From the NCBI GenBank assembly GCA_003166055.1, contig PMWR01000295.1, forward strand, positions 1,323 through 6,639: a DNA stretch of 5,317 bases, in the 5' to 3' direction. The notes under the pieces were generated by a model. That model saw nothing but the letters and a program-made list of their open reading frames with translations, searched no databases and was not told the DNA's origin. The translations under genes and the position numbers were made by a program. Shown here in pieces: positions 1-5,113 of this stretch. Within the stretch, counting starts at the first letter, position 1. Every line of letters starts with the position of its first letter. Origin of the DNA: Acidobacteriaceae bacterium. Its GTDB lineage: Bacteria > Acidobacteriota > Terriglobia > Terriglobales > Acidobacteriaceae.

Positions 1-634
1 CCTCGCCCGAGAGCAGATCGTCGAGCTGACCGCGGCCCACGGGAACCAGGAAGAAAACGTTCCACATGACGATATTCAGCTTCTCGAACAGGGAGCATAA
101 GTTGTCGAGATCGTGTGCGTTATGGCGGCTGATGGTGGTGTGGACCTGGATCGGCAGACCCGCTTCGCCTGCCCACTCGATGGCCTGAATGGTGCGTGCC
201 CAGGCGCCGGGAAGGCCGCGGAACACGTCGTGAATTTCAGGAGACGAGCCGTCGAGCGAAATACCGAGGCGGACCAGCCCGGCTTCCTTGAGCTTGAAGA
301 TGGCTTCGCGGGTGAGGAGCGGCGTGGCGCTGGGGGTGAGAGCCACCTGCACGCCCTTGTTGGCCGCATAGCTGATCAGCTCGAAGACATCCTTTCGTTT
401 CAACGGGTCGCCGCCGGTAAAGACAAAAATGGGCACATGCATGTCGGCGATCTGATCGATCAGGGCCTTGCCTTCAGCGTTGGTGAGTTCGTCGGGATGG
501 GCGATGGGCTGCGCGGCCGCACGGCAGTGCTTGCAGGCCAGATCACAGGACTGTGTGACTTCCCAGATGGCCAGAAACGGCGTTTCGTCGAAGTTCAACC
601 CGCCGCGGGCGGGAATTGTGTGCATCGCTTCCAT
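1..634 (-). CDS. Radical SAM protein, TIGR04053-like (partial, C-terminus off left edge)
   Basis: The first 211 residues of a radical SAM enzyme are visible; the remainder, probably including a C-terminal SPASM-type cluster domain, lies beyond the window. The [4Fe-4S]/SAM motif is C30-x3-C34-x2-C37 inside TQSCDLACKHCRA. It is followed by a GGDP motif (residues 74-77, in FTGGDPLKRKD) that corresponds to the SAM-binding GGE element, and by LGISLDGSSPEIHD (123-136), a typical barrel strand and loop. The opening FDETPFLAIWEV and the late VMWNVFFLVPVGRG (189-202) match what I recall of the TIGR04053 radical SAM/SPASM family, related to MoaA, PqqE and the AhbC/D haem enzymes. The substrate is not known. 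The ATG at 634 is chosen because GGAGG lies 6 bases upstream of it; an internal Met at codon 4 is less well placed. The gene is transcribed divergently from the universal stress protein gene, and a CRP/FNR-type palindrome lies about 120 bases upstream. Family is sure at the superfamily level and fairly sure at subfamily level. Confidence 0.93.
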   Translation of the reverse strand, partial: MEAMHTIPARGGLNFDETPFLAIWEVTQSCDLACKHCRAAAQPIAHPDELTNAEGKALIDQIADMHVPIFVFTGGDPLKRKDVFELISYAANKGVQVALTPSATPLLTREAIFKLKEAGLVRLGISLDGSSPEIHDVFRGLPGAWARTIQAIEWAGEAGLPIQVHTTISRHNAHDLDNLCSLFEKLNIVMWNVFFLVPVGRGQLDDLLSGE

Positions 635-751
635 GGAGAACCTCCGCTTGAACCGGGCTTGACCTGGACTGCGCCTGGCTCGAATAGAGCCTTGGAAAGG
701 GGAGTTACGTCCGATTCGTATCCAGAAGACCAGCACTTGAGGGTGGTCGGC

Positions 752-767
752 TGTGATTGGGATCACT
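752..767. promoter_or_regulatory. CRP/FNR-type operator palindrome, site 1
   Basis: The sequence TGTGATTGGGATCACT has the TGTGA-N6-TCAC layout of a CRP site, and its inner GTGAT-N4-ATCAC also resembles FNR/Dnr boxes (TTGAT-N4-ATCAA). Its centre lies about 125 bases upstream of the radical SAM start codon and about 275 upstream of the usp start, so it is better placed for the radical SAM promoter. Which regulator of the Crp-Fnr family binds cannot be told from the site alone: the outer G of GTGA favours CRP-like proteins over true FNR. The match is direct; the function is inferred. Confidence 0.6.
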
Positions 768-944
768 TCATCTGGGGGCAATTCTCTGTTCTCGAACTTT
801 AGGCACTCAAACTTTCGGCACTGGACAAGAATCCGGAAAAGGTTCAGAATCCGGGGCAGTGAACGATCCATGCGCCGCCCTCGTCTTCATTGGCAGCGCG
901 ACGATGTACAGGCGAGCGGCAAGCCTCGGTTTTGGGACGCTCGG

Positions 945-960
945 CGTGATTTGGATCACC
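945..960. promoter_or_regulatory. CRP/FNR-type operator palindrome, site 2
   Basis: The sequence CGTGATTTGGATCACC repeats site 1 almost exactly: the 14-base cores GTGATTTGGATCAC and GTGATTGGGATCAC differ at a single base. Its centre is about 82 bases upstream of the usp ATG, a plausible position for an activator of that gene. Centre-to-centre distance from site 1 is 193 bases. Two near-identical palindromes, each placed near one of two divergent genes, support control of both by one regulator. Confidence 0.62.
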
Positions 961-1034
961 CGCTTCTGTGCCCCAGCGCACCGCACGATTTCGTTTTGTT
1001 CTGCAAAGATAGCTGCCACAATCAGGAGGTTCCC

Positions 1035-1994
1035 ATGGCCCACGGAATGAAGCCAGGTTGGAGCAAACCCTCCACCATCCTCTTTGCGTCCGAGATTCCC
1101 GCCAATGAAAAGGCCTTCGCTTTTGCTCTTGCGCAGGCCGTTGAGTTTAGCGCCGATCTCATTCTCTTTCACGCCTATGACACGCTGGTGGTGGCCGCAT
1201 CGGAGACCTCGGGCATCCGTTACTACGACTATGCCTCCGCCGCGCGCACCGAAATAGAACAACTGCAGCCGCTGGTAAAGCGCGTGCACGATGCCGACGT
1301 GGGGTGCGAGGTCGTCGTCCGGCCGGGATTGCCCGCCGACCAGATCCTCAGCTTCCTGCGCGAACGCGAGATTGACCGCGTGGTGATGGGCACGCACTCA
1401 CCCGGCCCCATTGGCAAACTGCTGGTGGGCTCGGTGGCGGAGGCTGTGCTGCGCACCGCAAAGGTTCCAGTTTGCATTGTCGGCCCGGAAGTGGTGGACG
1501 GCACCTATCGCAGCTTTGCCACGCGCACCATTCTTTGCGCCGTCAGCCTGCAGGAGGCGAGCCATGTGGTAGCCGGCTTTGCCGCGGAACTGGCCGTTCA
1601 ACATAACGCCCGCCTTGTCCTGCAGCATGTCATCCGGCCTCAGGACCGGCAGGAGGAGCTGGCTGGCCGGTCCATCGATGAAATAGAGGACGAACTGCGC
1701 GCACTGATTCCATCTGGACTGGAGGGCAGGATTTCCGTGCAAACCATCGTGGTGCCGGGCGATCCGACCGAGGAATTGCTCTATCAGGGCAGAGCGCAGC
1801 AGGCCGATCTCATTGTGCTGGGTGCGCAGGGAGCATCGGCTTTCGCCGCCATCACCCGGCACGGCGTTGTCTACAAGGTGCTGGCCCATGCGCACTGCCC
1901 GGTGATCACGCTTTCTCCGGTGGTGCTTGCCGAGTGCGGCGTGCATGGAGATAAAGCTCATCCGGCTGAGGCTTACATGGCTGGAGTTTTTTAG
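1035..1994 (+). CDS. Universal stress protein, tandem UspA domains
   Basis: This 319-residue cytoplasmic protein consists of two UspA (Usp, PF00582-type) domains, about residues 12-150 and 163-295. Such proteins bind ATP or other ligands and help survival under starvation, low oxygen or oxidative stress; the exact role differs between members. Domain 1 opens with TILFASEIP, where Glu20 stands in for the usual ATP-contacting Asp. It ends with G119-T-H-S122-(9)-G132-S133, a near-canonical G-2x-G-9x-G-S/T ATP motif with the second Gly changed to Ser. Domain 2 begins TILCAVSLQ with no acidic residue at that position. Its late motif reads G263-A-Q-G266 but then has H276-G277 where Gly-Ser/Thr is expected, so nucleotide binding is probably lost there. 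The ATG at 1035 is chosen for its AGGAGGT ribosome site (1024-1030); a longer in-phase start upstream has no such support. The gene diverges from the radical SAM gene and lies downstream of a CRP/FNR-type palindrome. Family is certain; ligand and role are not. Confidence 0.95.
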   Translation: MAHGMKPGWSKPSTILFASEIPANEKAFAFALAQAVEFSADLILFHAYDTLVVAASETSGIRYYDYASAARTEIEQLQPLVKRVHDADVGCEVVVRPGLPADQILSFLREREIDRVVMGTHSPGPIGKLLVGSVAEAVLRTAKVPVCIVGPEVVDGTYRSFATRTILCAVSLQEASHVVAGFAAELAVQHNARLVLQHVIRPQDRQEELAGRSIDEIEDELRALIPSGLEGRISVQTIVVPGDPTEELLYQGRAQQADLIVLGAQGASAFAAITRHGVVYKVLAHAHCPVITLSPVVLAECGVHGDKAHPAEAYMAGVF

Positions 1995-2006
1995 AGCGAC
2001 AACCAC

Positions 2007-2031
2007 CGGGGTGGTATTCCTCGCCACCCCG
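2007..2031. repeat. GC-rich hairpin just after usp
   Basis: CGGGGTGG (2007-2014) and CCACCCCG (2024-2031) form a perfect 8-bp stem around a 9-base loop, starting 13 bases after the usp stop codon. No T-run follows, so it is not a textbook Rho-independent terminator. It may protect the 3' end of the usp mRNA or be part of a repeated element. Confidence 0.55.
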
Positions 2032-2084
2032 ATGTGCAGGGTGCTGACAAAGGTCTGGTTCAATGCAAACCGAAGGGAAGGGGG

Positions 2085-2100
2085 TGGGGCTAAAGCCCCA
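2085..2100. repeat. TGGGGC-TAAA-GCCCCA hairpin
   Basis: This is a perfect 6-bp stem with a TAAA loop, preceded by a purine-rich run (AAGGGAAGGGGG, 2073-2084) and followed by a pyrimidine run (TCTCTCTC, 2101-2108). From memory, GGGCTAAAGCCC-type hairpins recur between genes in acidobacterial genomes, so this is probably a copy of a dispersed palindromic repeat. That recollection was not checked. Confidence 0.55.
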
Positions 2101-2124
2101 TCTCTCTCATTCGATACGGTTCGC

Positions 2125-2144
2125 GGCACGACTGAAGTCATGCC
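2125..2144. repeat. GGCACGAC-TGAA-GTCATGCC hairpin
   Basis: An 8-bp stem with one C-A mismatch (C2129/A2140) closes a TGAA loop. It lies 24 bases after the preceding GGGGC-TAAA-GCCCC hairpin, and the two together look like one repeat cassette. The single mismatch fits a decaying copy whose other copies may read GTCGTGCC; this is inference. Confidence 0.5.
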
Positions 2145-2196
2145 CTGTTACAAAGCCTTAAGAGAATCGTGCTGCGACAGGTTTTTCAGCAGCCTG

Positions 2197-2230
2197 ACCG
2201 GGGTGGGAAATTGATTCCTATCCCGGTTTT
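2197..2230 (+). terminator. Likely Rho-independent terminator
   Basis: The arms ACCGGGGTGGGAA (2197-2209) and TTCCTATCCCGGT (2215-2227) pair over 13 positions, including two G-U pairs when read as plus-strand RNA, around a 5-base ATTGA loop. The 3' arm runs into TTTT (2227-2230). This is the strongest stem in the window and fits termination of rightward transcripts from usp, about 200 bases after its stop codon. The T-run is short, and the minus-strand reading lacks one. Confidence 0.6.
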
Positions 2231-2346
2231 CATGTCCAGGTGGCACTACCGTTCATTCACTTACATTCTCTGCTCCGTTTGCTACAGATTTGCCCGGCAC
2301 CGCGGGCGTATCGTCAGCAAACATCAAAGTTGCGGAGGAATTTCGA

Positions 2347-2781
2347 ATGAATAAGCTGCCCGTTGAAGCAAAGGATCGAACGGTCCACGACCATTTCGGA
2401 CGTTTCGCCGCATTGGCTTCCGGCTGGCTGGGATCAACCTGGGCATTTGTGGGAGCAGGGCTGGTGATCGCGGTATGGGCCTCGACGGGGCCGATCTTTC
2501 ATTTCTCAAACAAGTGGGCTCAAGTCATCAGCACGGGAGCGGCCCTGTTGACCTTCCTTATGGTCTTCCTTATTCAAAACACACAGAACCGCGATGCCCG
2601 CGCGATCAATCTCAAGCTGAACGAACTGATCAGGGCGATGGATAGTGCTCGGAATCAAATGATCGATATTGAGAGACTGACCGATCTGGAGCTGGACGAG
2701 ATGCAGGCAACTTATGAAAAGGTGAAAGCAGCGTGGACGGCAAGGCGACCTCGGAAGCCTGCCGAACCTTCGGCGAAATGA
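2347..2781 (+). CDS. Low-affinity iron permease family small membrane protein
   Basis: This is a 144-residue inner-membrane protein of the low-affinity iron permease family (PF04120-type, named after fungal Fet4). Transport activity of short bacterial members has, as far as I know, not been demonstrated. A short cytoplasmic start (DHFGRFAALASGWLGS) leads to TM1 (about 31-46) and TM2 (about 59-77). The family signature FLIQNTQNRDARAINLKLNELIRA (from residue 74 on) follows, then a helix with conserved NQMIDIERLTDLELDEM (103-119) and a basic, proline-containing tail. The ATG at 2347 follows GGAGG (2334-2338) by 8 bases; upstream in-phase codons have no ribosome site. The gene stands alone: a terminator precedes it, and the amylase gene converges on it with only 32 bases between the stops and no clear terminator there. 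Confidence 0.88.
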   Translation: MNKLPVEAKDRTVHDHFGRFAALASGWLGSTWAFVGAGLVIAVWASTGPIFHFSNKWAQVISTGAALLTFLMVFLIQNTQNRDARAINLKLNELIRAMDSARNQMIDIERLTDLELDEMQATYEKVKAAWTARRPRKPAEPSAK

Positions 2782-2813
2782 GATGATGCTCTTCCGATGA
2801 ACGATGCGGCTAT

Positions 2814-4148
2814 TTACTCGACAAATGGGGCATAGACGCAATATCCGCGCGGGGGCGCAGGGAATTCGGCATTGCCTTCCGCATCGGAAGTGCGTTCATC
2901 GGGATGAGCGGTATCGTGTCCATCCCACGCGACGGGCTTGAATCTCTGGTTCGTCCACTTCGTTTTGACTTGTGTGCCGCTCCAGCGGTTTCCAAGGTTG
3001 TTGAGAACGTAGACGAGGCCAGTCTGCTGATCGGTCCCGGCGCGCTGCATGATGTAGAGGTCGGGGTCGGCGTGCAGCACGGTCGACTCCCCGCCGGCAT
3101 GGCGATGATGCGCGGCGATCAGCGCGTCGATTCCGTTGGGCGTCTCAGGACGCGCAAGTTGGCAGTTGAAGTAGTCCCACCAGAAGACGCAGGGATAGCC
3201 GTCGCCGGTGAGGATGAAGGAGTAGCCGAGCATCTTGTCGTTTACAACTTCATTTCCGCCCATGTCGTGATTTTCGACGAATGTCACAGCATTGAAGGGC
3301 CGCGCGGCGGAAACAGATTCACCATCGGTGAGATTGCGCAGATCGTAGTTAGGCTTGTCGCACACGTCTTTGAGCTTGTAGCGAAGCGGAAAATCGAAGG
3401 CGGCAATCTGATGATCGGTCACAGAGCGCACTTCGTCGAGCCAGCCGTCGATTGCCTCCGGCCCTGACCAGTACTCGCCGACAATGAACGGAGTGACCTC
3501 GACGTTATCTCTCTTCCGGTACTGATACTTTGCCAGCAGGCCGATCATCCACGCGCCGAAGCCTTTGGCGAAGTCAAAGCGCAGGCCGTCGAATTCGAGC
3601 TCCTCGATGGCAAGGCGGGCGTACTCATACATCGCTTCATAGACGCGCGGGTTGCGATGACACAGGTGGGGAAATCCCGCGAACCGTTCTCCCTCGATGA
3701 TCACCCGTTCATAGCGGCAGGGATGAAAGCAGTTCCAGTCGCGCGGAAACTTGCCGCTCTTGGGATTGAACTTGGTCCATCGCTTCTTGCCGTCGAGCGG
3801 GTTGATCTCTTCTTCGTCGGCGCCGGAGTTGTGGTTGATAACCATGTCGGCGATGGCGCCCATCTTGTGCTCGTGAATCGAGCGGATGAGTTTCTCAAGC
3901 TCGGCGCGATTGCCGTAGGCGGTCTTCACGGAGCCTTTCTGATCCAGGTCGCCGAGGTCGAAGTAGTCGTATGGGTCGTAGCCCATGGAGTTTGGCGACG
4001 CAGCTTTGCTGAAGGGCGGCAGCCAGAGAGAGTCGAATCCGGACGCAGCGAGGTGGGGAACTTTTTCCGCGACAAAGTTCCACCACTCGCCGTGCTTGTT
4101 TTCCTTTGCGGGCGCATCCCAGTAGAACGCCTGCATCATGACAGCCAT
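2814..4148 (-). CDS. Alpha-amylase, GH13 (archaeal GH13_7-like), cytoplasmic
   Basis: This complete 444-residue GH13 glycoside hydrolase should cleave internal alpha-1,4-glucosidic bonds of starch, glycogen or maltodextrins. All four GH13 conserved regions are present: ADMVINH (100-106), GLRFDFAKG (188-196) with nucleophile D192, VGEYW (223-227) with acid/base E225, and FVENHD (290-295) with transition-state stabiliser D295. The start VMMQAFYWDAP, then SMGYDPYDYFDLGDLDQKG (54-72) and GFPHLCH (158-164), recall Pyrococcus-type extracellular amylases (GH13_7) more than the Bacillus or E. coli cytoplasmic types. An antiparallel domain C occupies about 355-444. No signal peptide is present, so the enzyme is probably cytosolic and acts on stored glycogen or imported dextrins. 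The ATG at 4148 is chosen because AGGAG sits 5 bases upstream; a 34-residue longer in-phase start begins with a basic stretch unlike the family and has no such site. The gene is single, convergent with the iron permease-like gene and divergent from the DUF5670 gene. Confidence 0.95.
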   Translation of the reverse strand: MAVMMQAFYWDAPAKENKHGEWWNFVAEKVPHLAASGFDSLWLPPFSKAASPNSMGYDPYDYFDLGDLDQKGSVKTAYGNRAELEKLIRSIHEHKMGAIADMVINHNSGADEEEINPLDGKKRWTKFNPKSGKFPRDWNCFHPCRYERVIIEGERFAGFPHLCHRNPRVYEAMYEYARLAIEELEFDGLRFDFAKGFGAWMIGLLAKYQYRKRDNVEVTPFIVGEYWSGPEAIDGWLDEVRSVTDHQIAAFDFPLRYKLKDVCDKPNYDLRNLTDGESVSAARPFNAVTFVENHDMGGNEVVNDKMLGYSFILTGDGYPCVFWWDYFNCQLARPETPNGIDALIAAHHRHAGGESTVLHADPDLYIMQRAGTDQQTGLVYVLNNLGNRWSGTQVKTKWTNQRFKPVAWDGHDTAHPDERTSDAEGNAEFPAPPRGYCVYAPFVE

Positions 4149-4374
4149 GTGCACTCCTGTCGATCGAACGGCGCTTTCGAACGCGGCAATTGCATTTGCT
4201 CCACAACAATTGGTTGCAGAAATCCGCGCGCGGGTTTTCCTGCGAGGCATGCAATCTCTTTCGAATCAGGTGCAAAGACGAATCCTCTTTTTGCGAACAA
4301 CCACAGTCGGGAGTTGTGCTTCAAAGCATCTGTTGTCGCGTCAGGAAGGCAACGAGGCGTGAGGAGGTGGGTCC
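4149..4374. promoter_or_regulatory. Divergent intergenic region, amylase / DUF5670
   Basis: These 226 bases separate two divergent genes and should hold promoters for both. I see no convincing -35/-10 pair in either direction and no known operator. Visible landmarks are two CAATTG palindromes about 20 bases apart (near 4187 and 4207) and a 10-base CCGCGCGCGG palindrome at 4224-4233. Open frames here are fragments overlapping the amylase start and are not supported. Confidence 0.4.
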
Positions 4375-4527
4375 ATGCTGTGGACGATCTTTGTCATTCT
4401 TCTGGTATTGTGGCTGCTCGGAGTCGTCAGTTCGTACACGCTGGGCGGGTTCATCCACATACTGCTGGTGATCGCGCTGGTGGTACTGATTCTGCAGCTG
4501 GTTTCCGGCCGCAGAACGGTTCTTTGA
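4375..4527 (+). CDS. Lmo0937/DUF5670 family small membrane protein
   Basis: This 50-residue hydrophobic protein starts MLWTIFVILLVLWLLG and continues VVSSYTLGGFIHILLVIA, the hallmark of the Lmo0937 (DUF5670) family: two membrane helices (about residues 3-18 and 26-43) joined by a short SSYTLGG turn, ending in a basic SGRR tip. Its molecular function is unknown. Such genes often sit beside CsbD and other stress genes, as here. The start is fixed by GGAGG at 4363-4367, 7 bases before the ATG. The first csbD gene follows after 93 bases on the same strand, so co-transcription is likely. It is easily missed by gene finders because of its length, but the full-length family match makes it a real gene. 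Confidence 0.93.
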   Translation: MLWTIFVILLVLWLLGVVSSYTLGGFIHILLVIALVVLILQLVSGRRTVL

Positions 4528-4530
4528 CGG

Positions 4531-4560
4531 CCGCAAAATGCGGTTGAGCGTTTCAACCGC
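4531..4560 (+). other. Two overlapping, mutually exclusive hairpins upstream of csbD
   Basis: CCGCA-AAA-TGCGG (4531-4543) and GCGGTTGA-GCGTT-TCAACCGC (4540-4560) share the GCGG segment, so only one can form at a time. The second is a perfect 8-bp stem. Both lie in the gap between the DUF5670 stop codon and the csbD ribosome site and are not followed by a T-run. They could tune termination, mRNA processing or translation of csbD, or be coincidental. Confidence 0.4.
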
Positions 4561-4620
4561 GGGACGGGCACAATGGTGTGCCGCAACACAGACAGAGCAG
4601 TTGATCCACGGAGGTGGACG

Positions 4621-4902
4621 ATGAATAAAGACATGGTGAAGGGTACAGTTGATGACGCTGCCGGACGCGCAAAGCGCCAGGTAGGCGAATGGACGGGCAA
4701 TACAGACACGCAGGTGGAAGGCGCCGGGCAGCAGATCAAAGGGAAGGTCGAAAAGGCCTGGGGCAACGTGAAGGACGCGGCCCATGACGCTAGCAAGGAT
4801 GCGAGCAAGAGCGCGACCACCAACACTGAGCACGATAACGAAGTTCGCGAACGCCAGCGTCATGAAGAAGAGCGCAAGCATCACGAAGTAATCGGCAGCT
4901 AG
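4621..4902 (+). CDS. CsbD family stress protein with charged His-rich tail
   Basis: This 93-residue hydrophilic protein carries a CsbD domain in its first ~55 residues (MNKDMVKGTVDDAAGRAKRQ, then GEWTGNTDTQVEGAGQQIKG and KVEKAWGNVKDA). CsbD proteins are small, abundant general stress proteins of unknown biochemical activity, under sigma-B in Bacillus subtilis and related to E. coli YjbJ. Here the domain is followed by an alanine/serine linker (DASKDASKSATTN) and an unusual charged tail, EVRERQRHEEERKHHEVIGS, rich in Arg, Glu and His; this makes it longer than the usual ~60-70 residues. The start is set by GGAGG (4610-4614), 6 bases before the ATG. It lies between the DUF5670 gene and a second csbD paralogue. 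The stop codon sits inside the loop-side edge of a small hairpin (4895-4909). Confidence 0.94.
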   Translation: MNKDMVKGTVDDAAGRAKRQVGEWTGNTDTQVEGAGQQIKGKVEKAWGNVKDAAHDASKDASKSATTNTEHDNEVRERQRHEEERKHHEVIGS

Positions 4903-4928
4903 AAGCTGCGCGTGGCTTCTGCTGAAGC
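4895..4928 (+). other. Three overlapping alternative hairpins at csbD 3' end
   Basis: Starting within the last codons of the gene, three stems compete: GCAGCT-AGA-AGCTGC (4895-4909), AGAAGC...GCTTCT (4901-4906 with 4915-4920) and GCTTC-TGCT-GAAGC (4915-4928). Each excludes its neighbour. No T-run directly follows, so none is a standard terminator. They may stabilise the mRNA end or be chance products of a GAAGC/GCTTC-rich stretch. Confidence 0.35.
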
Positions 4929-5113
4929 GGAGAGATCGTGGCTGGCTTGAGGTTCCGTTTTTTGCGGGCGCATGGTTTTTTGGAATGCGCGCATGAGGAC
5001 GGGCTTCGGACCAGCCGCAAGTCCAACATCCAGACTGGAATCCTTCCGTGGTTCTTTCTATACAGCCTAACCCATCGGTTTCGTGAGCAACTGAAGCTCA
5101 GGAGTGTGGACAC
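4929..5113 (+). promoter_or_regulatory. Spacer and probable leader of second csbD gene
   Basis: This spacer carries no supported gene. It contains two T6 runs (4958-4963 and 4976-4981) and a 6-bp stem GCGCAT/ATGCGC (4968-4973 with 4985-4990) whose loop holds the second T-run. A weak -10-like TATACA lies in TTCTTTCTATACAGCC (about 5055-5070) without a good -35. The csbD ribosome site CAGGAG at 5099-5104 ends the region. The second csbD gene therefore may have its own promoter, but this is a guess. Confidence 0.35.

Larger units (their letters stand above)
635..1034. promoter_or_regulatory. Divergent intergenic control region between radical SAM and usp genes
   Basis: This 400-base stretch has no supported gene. 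An open frame runs through it in phase with the downstream usp gene, but it starts only at a GTG inside the first palindrome, has no ribosome site, and its translation looks like no protein family. The region holds two CRP/FNR-like palindromes (752-767 and 945-960) and two sets of short direct repeats (794-823 and 828-854). It must carry promoters for both divergent genes. No strong TTGACA/TATAAT pair is visible in either direction. A weak -10-like CACGAT at 984-989 lies about 34 bases (centre to centre) downstream of the second palindrome, roughly where a class II activator-dependent promoter would put it. Confidence 0.6.
1995..2346. other. Non-coding hairpin-rich intergenic region
   Basis: The 352 bases between usp and the iron permease-like gene contain no supported gene; short open frames here lack ribosome sites and family resemblance. 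Four inverted repeats occur in order: 2007-2031, 2085-2100, 2125-2144 and 2197-2227. The last 115 bases (2231-2346) are free of strong structure and should hold the promoter of the iron permease-like gene, but I see no clear -35/-10 pair. Confidence 0.6.

Noticed and set aside
113..802. A long plus-strand open frame opposite the radical SAM gene
   Set aside because: It is the antisense shadow of a clear radical SAM coding sequence with intact motifs, and its own product matches no family I recognise.
801..823. A sigma-54 promoter around the repeated GGCACT words
   Set aside because: No GC element occurs at the required 10-base spacing after GG, so the -24/-12 pattern is not met.
753..1034. 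A 94-residue in-phase N-terminal extension of the universal stress protein
   Set aside because: It would start with GTG inside a regulatory palindrome, has no ribosome site, and its translation resembles no Usp leader; the ATG at 1035 has a strong AGGAGGT.
1398..2141. A 247-residue minus-strand open frame opposite usp
   Set aside because: It lies antisense to the well-supported usp gene and extends into hairpin-rich spacer; no family motifs or ribosome site.
4187..4212. Paired CAATTG palindromes as an operator
   Set aside because: Six-base palindromes at this spacing fit no regulator I can name and may easily be chance.
4149..4250. A 34-residue N-terminal extension of the amylase
   Set aside because: The family begins at VMMQAFYW; the extension is not a signal peptide, lacks a hydrophobic core, and the AGGAG site is positioned for the ATG at 4148.
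3657..4547. A 296-residue plus-strand open frame across the amylase start and DUF5670 gene
   Set aside because: It is antisense to catalytic-domain coding sequence of the amylase and overlaps DUF5670 in another frame; the composition is typical of a high-GC shadow frame.
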